64,000 bases of DNA from Calothrix sp. FI2-JRJ7 (GCA_019359675.1 JAHHGX010000004.1:1-64000), one strand, 5' to 3'. Shown: positions 44,867 to 54,832, numbered from the stretch's first letter. Program-made: numbers and translations. Notes: generated by a model from the letters alone, not told the origin.

Positions 44867-45086
44867 ATGTGTCTAAATAAAATGTAACAAATACAAAGCT
44901 GCAAACATCTTCTATATTCCTTACCAATAAAACACCAAGCCAAATTTTGCTTTAGCAGTATTAATACTGAGGCTATCGCAAAAAATATGTCATATATTCA
45001 ACAATATCTAAACTTATTAGATAAAATAAGTGTATTGTAATACACGTAAAAAATAATGACATCTCTTTATTGAAGGATGAATAAGA

Positions 45087-45491
45087 ATGCTACTACAGAT
45101 ATTTGATGTGAGTTCAATTAGCTTGTTAGCTCAGAGCAGTTCAGGCAGCGAGAGTACAGCAGGCAGTTTAATAGGATTTATTATTGGTATAGCTGGGTAT
45201 GTATTCGGTAGTTACTGTTTCTATCATATATACCAGAAATTGGGAGAACCGAATGCTTGGTTTGCCTGGGTACCAATCCTAAATAATTGGATAATGTACA
45301 AAGCAGGAGACCAATCACCTTGGTGGATTATTGGTCTTTTTATTCCAATTGTAAATTTTGTCGCTCTCATATTCTTAATTATTGCGTTTGTCAATATTCT
45401 TAAGAAGCTAGGAAAAAATCCTTGGATGCTTTTGTTGATGCTTATACCAATTGTCAACTTTGTCATCCTCTACAATTTTGCTTTTGGTTAA
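45087..45491 (+). CDS. DUF5684-type membrane protein
   Basis: A 134-residue membrane protein with about four helices. The block KLGEPNAWFAWVPILNNWIMYKAG and the following SPWWIIGLFIPIVNFVALIF are typical of DUF5684, often found beside signal peptidases or as stand-alone proteins. The N-terminus includes a short Ser/Gly-rich stretch (SSSGSESTAGS). Function is unknown. It is followed by a cluster of palindromic repeats. Confidence 0.75.
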   Translation: MLLQIFDVSSISLLAQSSSGSESTAGSLIGFIIGIAGYVFGSYCFYHIYQKLGEPNAWFAWVPILNNWIMYKAGDQSPWWIIGLFIPIVNFVALIFLIIAFVNILKKLGKNPWMLLLMLIPIVNFVILYNFAFG

Positions 45492-45504
45492 GTTTTTCAA
45501 AAGT

Positions 45505-45792
45505 GAGGTGTGTCAGTGCATTAAAAATTTAAATTAAGCACGAAAAATAAAATGCAATGACGCACCATCAATAAGATGGCGCAGCTATTCTTTGCCTGAA
45601 AACTTTTATTCGACTTATTATAGTTAATTTTTTAAAATGTAGGGTGCGTCACTGCAATAACAATCGCTCACTAAGCACGAAAAATAAAGTGCAGTGACGC
45701 ACCATTCTATGAGCATCAACAACAGTTAATGGTGCGTGGCGCCACTTGATTATAATAAAATTTAATTTGTTAATGGCGCCACACACCCTACA
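45505..45792. repeat. Cluster of three GGTGCGT-family palindromes
   Basis: Three copies lie within 290 bp: 45,505-45,570, 45,640-45,703 and 45,731-45,792. Their inner arms differ: CAGTGCATT with AATGCAATG, CACTGCA with TGCAGTG, and GTGGCGCCA with TGGCGCCAC. Each is self-complementary within its own copy. Confidence 0.9.
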
Positions 45793-45931
45793 TAAATTTA
45801 TATTGCCTACTTTTGTTTTTTACTCGCATAGGTATAAATTAAATCAAAGACAGTATCGCATTTTCTTTTAAATAAGATTCTGTCGTAAGTTTCGGGTAGA
45901 TTTTGGTCTAGAATTTTACTTTCACCCGTGA

Positions 45932-46138
45932 TTATTCATAAATTAACTGTTTGAGTTTACTCAAGTTAGAAGAAAACTTAAGTTCACCCTGATTTTCTTC
46001 TAGCTGTGCGGCTTGGAAATTGTTGTACATTTCAGCACGGCGTTCTTCACGTAGATACTGCTTTAATAGTAGCTGAATCTCTTGCTTTTCTTCAATAGAT
46101 AATTTTTTTATAGCTTCAACTGCATCACTGAAACTCAT
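45932..46138 (-). CDS. Small antitoxin-like protein (68 aa)
   Basis: MSFSDAVEAIKKLSIEEKQEIQLLL begins a helical protein that resembles cyanobacterial antitoxin partners placed before RelE- or PIN-type toxins. The C-terminus (NLSKLKQLIYE) would wrap a toxin. No toxin follows; only repeats do. The gene stands third in a run of three antitoxin-like genes on this strand. Annotation rests on memory of similar small proteins. Confidence 0.5.
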   Translation of the reverse strand: MSFSDAVEAIKKLSIEEKQEIQLLLKQYLREERRAEMYNNFQAAQLEENQGELKFSSNLSKLKQLIYE

Positions 46139-46227
46139 ATCATAAAAACTCGTTAGTAGATACTAATCAAGTTTAACATGCTACTAATTGTTTCGAGCTA
46201 CTGAATTATTAGTGTTTATTTATTATT

Positions 46228-46542
46228 TTAGCTCGCTGCAATTAAATCATCATCTAAATCATCTTCACTAAATCCAAACTTATTACATAACTCTTCTAAA
46301 GACTGAGGTTTAACAGTACCACTTTTCGCACCTCGTAATGCTGCCAATAACCGAGTAGAGTTAGCAGGTGAGCGCAGTATATAAAGAGTTTCGAGTATAC
46401 TATTAAGTTCAGCTTCAGAAATTAGTGCGGTATTTTCACCATTCGGTCTAGTGATGACTATAACTTCGCCAGTTTGAACGACTTGGTTACACAGTGTATC
46501 CAAATTTACAGCAGCTTCTTCTGATGTGACTTTTATTGACAT
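46228..46542 (-). CDS. Phd/YefM-type antitoxin
   Basis: A 104-residue Phd/YefM fold: TSEEAAVNLDTLCNQVVQTGE, then VIVITRPNGENTALISEAEL. The C-terminal half is longer than in typical YefM (LLAALRGAKSGTVKPQSLEELCNKFGFSEDD). It would bind its own promoter and a toxin such as YoeB. No toxin gene is adjacent on either side, so it is an orphan here. Confidence 0.75.
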   Translation of the reverse strand: MSIKVTSEEAAVNLDTLCNQVVQTGEVIVITRPNGENTALISEAELNSILETLYILRSPANSTRLLAALRGAKSGTVKPQSLEELCNKFGFSEDDLDDDLIAAS

Positions 46543-46582
46543 AATTTAACTCTAAGTAATGTTTTGAGGGATTGAATTATAC

Positions 46583-46792
46583 CTATTCATAATGATATCG
46601 AGCTTTCAGAAATTGAACTCGGTTATCACTTACTGTATGAGCTTCGGCAATCGATGGATGTACTTTATGTTGAGGTGAGGGATTATTCAAAACTAAGACG
46701 ACTTCGTACTCACCTACAGGAATGTTAGCAGGTAGCTGAATTATTAGTTTGTGGTCTTCACTAATATTTACCTTTGTTACGATGGTTTGCAT
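46583..46792 (-). CDS. Small antitoxin-like protein (69 aa), VVLVLN type
   Basis: MQTIVTKVNISEDHKLIIQLP and VGEYEVVLVLNNPS are typical of short cyanobacterial proteins that often precede PIN-domain toxins, as far as I recall. The product is beta-rich at the N-terminus with a variable tail. No PIN gene follows. It is 40 bp upstream of the YefM-like gene on the same strand. Confidence 0.5.
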   Translation of the reverse strand: MQTIVTKVNISEDHKLIIQLPANIPVGEYEVVLVLNNPSPQHKVHPSIAEAHTVSDNRVQFLKARYHYE

Positions 46793-46888
46793 GGCATGTT
46801 TTTAAACTTGAGAGATGCTTCACGTAGTGAGGATGACAGGTTTTTAGATTTTTAGAATGATGTTGGGTTGCGCTGCGCTCTACCCAAC

Positions 46889-47119
46889 TTACATTAAATG
46901 TTGTCTCCTGTGACCTTGCCCTTCGGCTTTAGCAAAATTACCTAGAAAGTATTGATAAATCTTTCCGAACACATCCCCTGTTGCATTGGCAGGAATATTC
47001 GAGAAGTTTTTTAACAACCGCTTGGGAATACTTTTATCTTCACCCCGCACAAGTCGAAAATATTCATCTTGGGGTAATACTCCCTTGAGTTCTGGGTTAT
47101 ATTCCTCAATTGCGTCCAT
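46889..47119 (-). pseudogene. hsdM: Remnant of a type I restriction-modification HsdM subunit
   Basis: AIEEYNPELKGVLPQDEYFRLV, then LLKNFSNIPANATGDVFGKIYQYFLGNFAKAEGQ, is the segment that precedes the SAM-binding domain of HsdM (N6-adenine methyltransferase of type I systems). The SAM motif and NPPF motif are absent. A stop closes the frame just upstream, and an interspersed repeat begins at the 3' end. About 60 of roughly 500 residues remain. Confidence 0.75.
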
Positions 47120-47575
47120 CGCTTTTTTGAGATATAAGGCAATTTAGTGTATAATTTGATTAACTTCAATTATTACCAATAAATAAATACTAGTATGAGT
47201 ATAAGCTTAAATGCGTAGGCGCCCAAAACCAAGTTGATAAACCAAGTGTTCAAACTTATATGCATCAACTGCAAATAGCATTAATAAATTTACAAAGCTC
47301 GAACACACAAATTAAAGACTAAGGAATTTTTAAAAATTAAATTAACTATCTTGTGGAGTGGGCATCCTTGCCCGCCCAATATGTTAATATTTAGGACGGC
47401 TTGCCTACCCCAATATGTTAATATTTAGGACGGGCGAGGACGCCCATCCCACAAGAAAAGTTTAAGTTAATTTGTGCTACGTGTTACATATCCAACGATA
47501 GATGTGGGTTGGAAGGATTTGAGTTATATAATTTTATGTTATACATATAATTGAATTTATAAGTAAAGAGTTGAA
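47120..47575. other. Intergenic region with tandem repeat
   Basis: The unit CAATATGTTAATATTTAGGA occurs twice with a 37-bp period (47,378-47,437) and is flanked by GGGCATCCTTGCCCGCCC and GGGCGAGGACGCCCATCCC arms. The rest is AT-rich leader of the kinase gene. No gene is visible. Confidence 0.6.
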
Positions 47576-50500
47576 ATGTCCGCACCGAGTGATTCTGAAA
47601 GCTTATTTGCTGGCAATGGCGAGATGTGTCAACTCATGCGCGCGTATGATTGGTCACAAACACCGTTAGGCGCCGTTGACAGTTGGCCCCAAAGTCTTAA
47701 AACCTCGGTACGGATAGTGTTGACTTCGCGTCAACCAATGTTTATTTGGTGGGGTGATGAACTTATTAACCTTTATAATGATGCTTACAAAAGCATTGTA
47801 GGTGGTAAGCATCCAGAAGCTTTGGGGCAACCTGCTTCGCATGTGTGGCGTGAAATTTGGGAACAAGTAGGTCCAAGAGCTGCATCGGCAATGCGTAATA
47901 ATGAGGGGACTTATGATGAATCGTTGCTACTGATTATGGAGCGCAACGGTTATCCAGAGGAAACCTATTATACATTTTCTTATAGTCCTGTTCCTAATGA
48001 CCAAGGTGGTACGGGTGGTATTTTTTGTGCTAATACTGACAATACGCAGAGCATCATTGGTGAGCGTCAGTTAGCATTATTGCGTTCGTTAGCGGCTAGT
48101 ACAGCAAATGCGCGCACGTTCGATACAGCCTGTACGCTGAGTATAAAATCTTTAGAAAGCAATGCTTATGATATTCCGTTCGCACTAATTTATCTCGTTG
48201 ACGCGGATACTAGGCGCCTGATTTTAGCTGGGACTACTAGTAATATTACTGAGCATCCAATAGCTGTAGAAACAATAACTCTTGATGAAAACTGTATATG
48301 GTCGTTTGCTGAAGTAATCGAATCGCAGCAAATCAGTTTAATCTCTAATTTAGAAGCATATTTTAATAATTTACCGCACGGCGCCTGGAATAAAGAACCA
48401 TCACAAGCAGTTGTTGTACCAATATTACCATCTGGAAAAACAGGTAAAGCCGGAATATTAATTGCTGGCTTAAATCCATTTAGACTCTTAGATAGTAATT
48501 ATAAAAGATTTTTTGAGCTTGTTTCAAATACCATTGCTGCCAGCATAGCCAGCGCACAAGCTTATGAAGACGAACGGAAGCGTGCGGAAGCTTTAGCTGA
48601 AATTGACCGTGCTAAAACTGTTTTCTTTAGCAATGTTAGTCATGAATTTAGAACTCCACTCACTTTAATGTTAAGTCCAGTGGAAGATGCACTAACAGAT
48701 ACAGATGTACCGTTACCTCCACGACAGCAAGAACGAATTGAGGTAGTGCAGCGTAATAGTTTACGCTTGTTGAAATTAGTAAACACTTTACTTGATTTTT
48801 CTCGTATCGAAGCAGGACGCATTCAGGTAGTATACGAACCAACCGACCTCGCAACCTTCACCGCAGATTTAGCAAGTATGTTTCGGTCTACGGTTGAACG
48901 GGTTGGTATGCGTTTAATTATAGATTGCCCAGAGCTAACAGAACCTGTGTATGTAGACCGGGAAATGTGGGAAAAAATTGTTCTAAACCTGCTTTCCAAT
49001 GCTTTTAAATTTACTTTTGAAGGAGAAATAGCTGTTGTATTACGTCAATTAAATGACCACGTTGAGTTAGAAGTACGAGATACAGGTACAGGGATACCAA
49101 AATCGGAGTTAACACATATATTTGAACGGTTTCATCGAGTCAGTGGCGCCAGAGGTCGTTCGTTTGAAGGTTCTGGCATTGGTCTATCATTAGTTAATGA
49201 GTTAGTACTTTTACATAGTGGAACAATTAATGTAACTAGCGTTGTTGACCAAGGCACAAGTTTTACTATATCAATTCCACTTGGATGTAAACATTTGGCG
49301 CCAGAACATATTGGTGCTGAACGCGCGCTTAGTTCCACAGCAACAAAAGCAACAGCCTATATAGAAGAAGCATTAAGCTGGATACCGAATGTAGAGACGC
49401 GATATATCGCGTCTTCACAAGTGTCAAGTAATAAATTGAACATTGAAACCAGTAGAGACGTGATTAATCACGTCTCTACAAAAATTCTTCTCGCTGATGA
49501 CAATACAGATATGCGTGAATATGTCAAGCGATTACTAGAAGAACATGGATATACCGTAGAAGCAGTCGAAGACGGTATTACTGCCTTAGCTATTATAGAG
49601 AAACAAAAACCTGATTTAGTATTAACAGATATAATGATGCCTAAACTTGATGGTTTAGGGTTATTACAACAACTACGGACAAATCCAACTACAAAAGAAA
49701 TTCCAATTATTCTATTATCTGCCCGCGCGGGAGAAGAATCTCGTATTGAAGGACTTTCTACAGGCGCCGATGATTATTTAATTAAACCATTTTCAGCACG
49801 GGAACTCGTCGCACGAGTAGAGGCAAGTTTAAAGTTAACGCGAATACGGCAAGAGTCCGCGCGTCGTGAGCAGATAATTCTTGAGCGCGTTACCGATGCG
49901 TTTGTTGGTTTTGATAACGACTTGCGCTTTACCTACATTAATGTCGCAGCAGAACAAATGATGCGAAAAACACCCGAAGAAGTTCTTGGTAAAACGCTGT
50001 GGGAAATTTTTCCTGATTTTATCGGTACTCCAATTGAACAAGCTTACCTACTAGCTATCAAAAAGCGAAGTATGGTTGAGTTTGAGGAATATTACGCGGC
50101 GTATAATATCTGGGTCGAAGCACGTCTTTTTCCCTCGCCAACTGGACTATCAGGTTTTTATCGAGACGTTACGGAGCGTAAACAAACACAAGAAGCACTG
50201 CGGCAAAGTGAAACACAGTTTCGTCAACTAGCTGACGCAATGCCACAAATAGCATGGACTGCGACAAAAGATGGTATCCCAACATATGTTAACCAGCGAT
50301 GGATTGATTATACAGGGTTAACATTAGAGCAAACTTTAGACCAAGGCTTTATTGCACAAGTTATTCATCCAGATGATTTTGAGCCAACGTATGAAGTTTG
50401 GAATACAAGTCTGGCAACTGGGAGTCTTTATCAAACAGAATTTCGCCTTAAAAATATTACATTATTAAAAGAGAAATATCGCTGGTTTTTGTGTCGGGCA

Positions 50501-52150
50501 ATACCAATTCATGATGCTATAGGGCAAATTACGCAATGGTATGGCACTTTAACAGATATTACCGAGCGGAAGCTAGCAGAAAAAACGTTGCGTGAAAGCG
50601 AGGAACGTTTCCGCAACATGGCTGATAATGCCCCCTTCATGGTTTGGGTTACTGACTCCACAGGCTGCTGTACATATCTTAGTCAAAGCTGGTACGATTT
50701 TTCGGGTCAGACCGAAGCAACTGGTTTAGGATATGGTTGGTTAGATGCTACACACCCAGAAGACCGTGAATACACTGGACAAATATTCAAAGCAGCTAAC
50801 GCACGGTATGAAGCTTTGCAGATAGAATACCGTTTGCGGCGCCACGACGGTCAGTATTTTTGGGTAATGGACGCAGCTAGTCCTTGGTTTGGGGTAGATG
50901 GTGAATATCAAGGTTATATTGGTTCAGTAATTGATATTTCCGAACGAAAGCAAGCCGAAGCCGAGCGCGCACGTCTTTTACAATTAGAGCAAACAGCTAG
51001 ACTTGAAGCCGAAAAAGCTAACCGTATTAAAGATGAATTTTTAGCTGTTTTATCACACGAGTTACGCACACCGCTTAACCCCATCCTTGGTTGGTCAAAA
51101 CTTTTGCAAAGTGGCAAGTTAAATGAAGCAAAGGCAAAAGAAGCTATAACAATTATTGAGCGTAATGCTAAATTGCAATCTGAACTCATCGAAGATTTGC
51201 TTGATGTTTCGCGAATATTGCAAGGTAAGTTAAATTTAAATATATATCCAATTAATTTAGCAGCAACAATTGAAGCCGCGATTGAAACAGTCCAACTAGC
51301 AGCAGAAGCTAAATCAATTCAGGTAGAAGTAAAATTTGAGTCAAATGTTGGACAAGTGTTAGGAGATGCCGCACGTTTACAGCAAGTTGTGTGGAATTTA
51401 CTTTCTAATGGAGTTAAGTTTACACCCGTGGGTGGGCGCCTGCAAGTGGAGTTATCATTTGCTCCGAATGCTCCCAACTTTGCTCAAATTACAGTTAGCG
51501 ATACAGGAAAAGGTATTTCTCCTGAATTTCTACCCCATGTGTTCGACTACTTTCGGCAAGCAGATAGTACAACAACACGCATGTTTGGGGGATTAGGATT
51601 AGGACTTGCTATCGTGCGTCACCTTGTAGAATTACACGGTGGTACGGTTCGTGCAGATAGTCCAGGTGAAGGAATGGGTGCAACTTTTACGATTAAATTA
51701 CCGTTAGTAAAAACAGAGTCAACTGAAGAAGTAATATCAAAAACATCCGAGTCATCGCTAAATTTAAACGGTATTAAAATTTTAGTAGTCGATGATGAAA
51801 CCGATTCACGAGAACTAGTAAAATTTATAGTAGAACAAGCAGGCGCCGAAGTCATTGCAGCAGATGGAGCAAAACAAGCATTAACAACATTAACGCAGTG
51901 GTTGCCAAATATACTAATTAGTGATATTGGAATGCCAGAAATGAATGGTTATATGTTACTACAACAAGTCAGAACATTGGCGCCGCAACAAGGAGGACAA
52001 ATACCAGCAATAGCTTTAACAGCATACGCAGGAGATTATAATAAGCAGCAAGCGATAGCAGCAGGATTCCAAGGACATATTGCCAAACCAATCGAACCAA
52101 TAAATCTATTAAAAGCTATTAAAGATTTAATTATAACTCCTAACTCCTAA
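47576..52150 (+). CDS. Large hybrid sensor histidine kinase (two kinase-receiver modules)
   Basis: A 1,524-residue cytosolic kinase. Order: PAS-like domain (about 20-130), GAF (165-330), HisKA with His356 (SHEFRTPL), HATPase (455-570), receiver with Asp685 (LTDIMMP), three PAS domains (765-1,140), second HisKA with His1161 (SHELRTPL), second HATPase (GLGLGLAIV) and a final receiver with Asp1450 (ISDIGMP). It has no transmembrane segment. The linker before the first receiver contains two in-frame palindromic repeats. The stop codon is embedded in heptameric repeats. The signal it senses and its output partner are unknown. Confidence 0.95.
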   Translation: MSAPSDSESLFAGNGEMCQLMRAYDWSQTPLGAVDSWPQSLKTSVRIVLTSRQPMFIWWGDELINLYNDAYKSIVGGKHPEALGQPASHVWREIWEQVGPRAASAMRNNEGTYDESLLLIMERNGYPEETYYTFSYSPVPNDQGGTGGIFCANTDNTQSIIGERQLALLRSLAASTANARTFDTACTLSIKSLESNAYDIPFALIYLVDADTRRLILAGTTSNITEHPIAVETITLDENCIWSFAEVIESQQISLISNLEAYFNNLPHGAWNKEPSQAVVVPILPSGKTGKAGILIAGLNPFRLLDSNYKRFFELVSNTIAASIASAQAYEDERKRAEALAEIDRAKTVFFSNVSHEFRTPLTLMLSPVEDALTDTDVPLPPRQQERIEVVQRNSLRLLKLVNTLLDFSRIEAGRIQVVYEPTDLATFTADLASMFRSTVERVGMRLIIDCPELTEPVYVDREMWEKIVLNLLSNAFKFTFEGEIAVVLRQLNDHVELEVRDTGTGIPKSELTHIFERFHRVSGARGRSFEGSGIGLSLVNELVLLHSGTINVTSVVDQGTSFTISIPLGCKHLAPEHIGAERALSSTATKATAYIEEALSWIPNVETRYIASSQVSSNKLNIETSRDVINHVSTKILLADDNTDMREYVKRLLEEHGYTVEAVEDGITALAIIEKQKPDLVLTDIMMPKLDGLGLLQQLRTNPTTKEIPIILLSARAGEESRIEGLSTGADDYLIKPFSARELVARVEASLKLTRIRQESARREQIILERVTDAFVGFDNDLRFTYINVAAEQMMRKTPEEVLGKTLWEIFPDFIGTPIEQAYLLAIKKRSMVEFEEYYAAYNIWVEARLFPSPTGLSGFYRDVTERKQTQEALRQSETQFRQLADAMPQIAWTATKDGIPTYVNQRWIDYTGLTLEQTLDQGFIAQVIHPDDFEPTYEVWNTSLATGSLYQTEFRLKNITLLKEKYRWFLCRAIPIHDAIGQITQWYGTLTDITERKLAEKTLRESEERFRNMADNAPFMVWVTDSTGCCTYLSQSWYDFSGQTEATGLGYGWLDATHPEDREYTGQIFKAANARYEALQIEYRLRRHDGQYFWVMDAASPWFGVDGEYQGYIGSVIDISERKQAEAERARLLQLEQTARLEAEKANRIKDEFLAVLSHELRTPLNPILGWSKLLQSGKLNEAKAKEAITIIERNAKLQSELIEDLLDVSRILQGKLNLNIYPINLAATIEAAIETVQLAAEAKSIQVEVKFESNVGQVLGDAARLQQVVWNLLSNGVKFTPVGGRLQVELSFAPNAPNFAQITVSDTGKGISPEFLPHVFDYFRQADSTTTRMFGGLGLGLAIVRHLVELHGGTVRADSPGEGMGATFTIKLPLVKTESTEEVISKTSESSLNLNGIKILVVDDETDSRELVKFIVEQAGAEVIAADGAKQALTTLTQWLPNILISDIGMPEMNGYMLLQQVRTLAPQQGGQIPAIALTAYAGDYNKQQAIAAGFQGHIAKPIEPINLLKAIKDLIITPNS
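49391..49479. repeat. Two GTAGAGA-family palindromes inside the kinase gene
   Basis: The first has a perfect 20-nt core at 49,395-49,414 (left arm AGACGCGATA). The second is a perfect 28-nt palindrome at 49,452-49,479 (left arm GTAGAGACGTGATT). Both are translated (NVETRYIASS and SRDVINHVST) between the first HATPase and the first receiver. Confidence 0.92.
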
Positions 52151-52181
52151 CTCCTAATGCTAACTCCTAACTCCTAACTCA
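52136..52181. repeat. Heptameric tandem repeat (TAACTCC)
   Basis: About six units of TAACTCC lie across the stop codons of the convergent kinase and DUF3616 genes. They encode the last residues of both proteins (ITPNS and ELGVRS). One unit is altered to TAATGC. Confidence 0.9.
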
Positions 52182-53248
52182 AACACATCTGCCAATACAC
52201 CCGCATCTCCAACAACTCTCTTCGTTTTCGATGGTGAGTCATATACTACCAATAATGAAGGCTTTCCTAGTACTTGTTTAAATAATGTCATTCCTTCAGC
52301 ATGGTCATCTCGGTTTCCATAAGGAATATCAAGTACAACTTCAGGACGGTGTAAAACATTTTCTTGTAAATTAAAACCATCGCACAATCTATAAACTTGT
52401 ACTGGCCCATCTAAATCCATTGTCGGCCCAGCTAAAATTAATAAATCACTGCCATCACGACATATATCACGAATTCCTAAACCGTTTAAATACAAAAAAT
52501 GCTTCTTATAGAAACTATCTCCTACTTGTACTAATTTAAATACTCCTGTACTCAATACTTCTAATTCTAGTTCTAACATGACTGCCCAACCGCGTAAAAC
52601 TGGCCCACGCAAACCAAGAAAAACTCGATTCCCTTCAACTTCGATACCTTCAATATCAAAACCGTTGTCTTTGCCTGGAATTTGTGCTTTGATAAAGGCG
52701 CCGAGATGAGAGTCTTGAGTTAAAGCATCAATTAACACATTGCCTGTTGGTGTTAATTCTAATTTAGCTGCACTTAATTGTTGAGTTGAATCTTCAGGAT
52801 GTGAGCATGAAGCAAATAACTCTCCATTTACCAGAGGTATGCGTCCAAGGATGTAACGGTTTGGTTCTGTTTCGATAGTTGCTAATCTTTGTACATTTTT
52901 AATATCAGATTTGTCGGGTTTTGGTTTTTTGCGCTTGTAGCTATGAGAACCAACGAACCACAGATAATAATTACTATATGCTAGCCCTTCGATGTCAATT
53001 TCTTTATCAGATGCTGCTGGTAAATCGATAAAATCTGTAACTTGATACTGCTTGTGTTCACCAAAATTACTGGTATCAATTATGCTTAAACGCTCAATAG
53101 TAGATGTTTCATCAGAACCTAGCCACAAATATTTTTCAGCTTGTAGTAAAACTGCCGAAGTATCTTCTCGGTGTTCTTTAAAACTTTCGTTAAAGCTCAG
53201 TAGAATTGTTTGGATTGATTGGTTATTAAACATCGCGTATGAATTCAA
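52160..53248 (-). CDS. DUF3616 domain protein
   Basis: A 362-residue protein with repeated beta blades, for example EIDIEGLAYSNYYLWFVGSHSYK, DNGFDIEGIEVEGNRVFLGLRGP and HAEGMTLFK. This is the DUF3616 pattern, thought to fold as a beta-propeller-like structure. No enzyme motif or signal peptide is visible. The start is either the ATG at 53,248 or the one at 53,233. Its C-terminus is coded by the tandem heptamer. Function is unknown. Confidence 0.85.
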   Translation of the reverse strand: MNSYAMFNNQSIQTILLSFNESFKEHREDTSAVLLQAEKYLWLGSDETSTIERLSIIDTSNFGEHKQYQVTDFIDLPAASDKEIDIEGLAYSNYYLWFVGSHSYKRKKPKPDKSDIKNVQRLATIETEPNRYILGRIPLVNGELFASCSHPEDSTQQLSAAKLELTPTGNVLIDALTQDSHLGAFIKAQIPGKDNGFDIEGIEVEGNRVFLGLRGPVLRGWAVMLELELEVLSTGVFKLVQVGDSFYKKHFLYLNGLGIRDICRDGSDLLILAGPTMDLDGPVQVYRLCDGFNLQENVLHRPEVVLDIPYGNRDDHAEGMTLFKQVLGKPSLLVVYDSPSKTKRVVGDAGVLADVFELGVRS

Positions 53249-53336
53249 AAGTATAAAAACAAAAAACGTGTTATTTATTTTACTTTATTTTGTCAACAAT
53301 AAATATTAAGAGACATAATTATATTTAAACAAATCG

Positions 53337-53528
53337 TAGGGTGTGTGACACCATCAAAAAATTTCAACGTAATTATAATACTTGTAGCGTCACGCACCGA
53401 CTTATATTTAGGACTTACGCAAAAAAACCTGGTTTCTACGCATTCATTGTCGCAGACAAATCGTCATTTTTATTACATGCTATCAACGTATATTCCAGGT
53501 TTCTAGGTTTTCGTGCGTAAGTCCTGAT
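53337..53528. repeat. GGTGCGT palindrome followed by a MITE-like element
   Basis: A palindrome (53,337-53,400) is followed at 53,409-53,528 by a 120-bp element with ends AGGACTTACGCA and TGCGTAAGTCCT. Inside, CCTGGTTTCT and CCAGGTTTCT echo the AGAAACC palindromes at 5,688 and 14,407. The remaining sequence to 53,754 is AT-rich with no gene. Confidence 0.75.
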
Positions 53529-53754
53529 ATTGTAATAATATTTAAACAAATTTGTATTAATAATAAATATAGTAAAGTAAATATACGACTTAAGGTAGAT
53601 TTAAAATATTCTGTAAATTAAATAGTATTATTCGTTATAGAAATGAATTATTTGTATTAATAAGCACAAATAACTTATCCAAAAAGAATAGAAGTTTTTA
53701 TTTGAACTTATTTCATTTTAGAACTTCTACGAAAACCTCATCAGGCGTGATTTT

Positions 53755-54771
53755 ATGACACTAGCAACTCAAACTGTTGTTAAAACCCTAGGAGACTATG
53801 CTTACCAGGCAATTCAAAAGCACTTCAAAAAAACCTTAAAGTGGGAAAAGACAGTCAAAAAGGATGAAGACCCAGAAGCGTTGCATCAAATGCGGGTAGG
53901 AATGCGGCGCCTACGCACTGTAGTTAGTCGGTTTGGATTCGTCGTGAATTTACCAAAAGCCGTTACAGACCGTAACATTGGTAAAATAGCACGGCGCCTG
54001 GGTAATCTTAGAGACCTAGATGTACTAAAAGAATCTGTAGAAAAGAATTTCCAGCCTCATTTACCACCTGAAGAACTCAAGCATTTAGAAAAAGCGTTCA
54101 ATGCTATTGACAAGCAACGTCAGCAAGCATTGACTGATGTAAAAGCAACACTCAAAGACGAACGCTACAAATCGCTCAAAACTTCACTTGAACATTGGCT
54201 CGAAGAACCAAGATACCAAGAATCGGCGCCGCTATCAATAGATTTAGTGTTACCCGACTTGCTTTTACCAGAGGTAAGTTACTTCTTTTTACATCCAGGT
54301 TGGCAATTTGGAATACCATTAGGAAGTAATAACGGTGTTTCCACGTCAACCTCTTTATTAAGAAGTTATCCGAAGGGAATGACAAGTACACACGTAGAGC
54401 AAAATTTAAATTCTAACCACGAAATTTTACACAGTCTACGCAAACAAGCTAAACGTCTACGCTATCAAATGGAACTGTTCACCGAATTTTATGGTGAAAC
54501 CTACGGAGAGCATCTTATCGAAGTTAAAAATATCCAAGACATATTAGGAGAAATTCACGATAGTGATGTTTTAGAAGACTGGTTAGTTGATGTGTTCGGT
54601 GAAGACTTTACAGAAAAACTCCCAACTTTCACAAGTTTACTAGTTGACAAACGTCATCAATTATGGCAACAATGGGCGCCGCTACAAAGACGGTATACGC
54701 AGTTAGATACAAGAAACCAACTACACCTAGCAATATTAGACCAAATTTCAACGCAAGCAGACGAAAATTAA
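53755..54771 (+). CDS. CHAD-domain protein
   Basis: A 338-residue helical protein that binds inorganic polyphosphate through conserved His and basic residues. ALHQMRVGMRRLRTVVSRF at the start and LHSLRKQAKRLRYQMELF later are the two CHAD hallmarks; RLGNLRDLDVL and LGEIHDSDVLEDWL follow them. An insertion with low conservation sits at about 155-215. CHAD proteins accompany polyphosphate granules. No CYTH/polyP gene is adjacent. Confidence 0.92.
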   Translation: MTLATQTVVKTLGDYAYQAIQKHFKKTLKWEKTVKKDEDPEALHQMRVGMRRLRTVVSRFGFVVNLPKAVTDRNIGKIARRLGNLRDLDVLKESVEKNFQPHLPPEELKHLEKAFNAIDKQRQQALTDVKATLKDERYKSLKTSLEHWLEEPRYQESAPLSIDLVLPDLLLPEVSYFFLHPGWQFGIPLGSNNGVSTSTSLLRSYPKGMTSTHVEQNLNSNHEILHSLRKQAKRLRYQMELFTEFYGETYGEHLIEVKNIQDILGEIHDSDVLEDWLVDVFGEDFTEKLPTFTSLLVDKRHQLWQQWAPLQRRYTQLDTRNQLHLAILDQISTQADEN

Positions 54772-54832
54772 ATGTAGCAATTCTAAATTATTTTAACTTA
54801 TTGACAAAAACAAGAAGAAGCGTTGACAATTG

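Noticed and set aside
47576-52150. Two separate kinase genes fused by error
   Set aside because: The frame is continuous, and alternating kinase-receiver-PAS-kinase-receiver orders are common in cyanobacteria.
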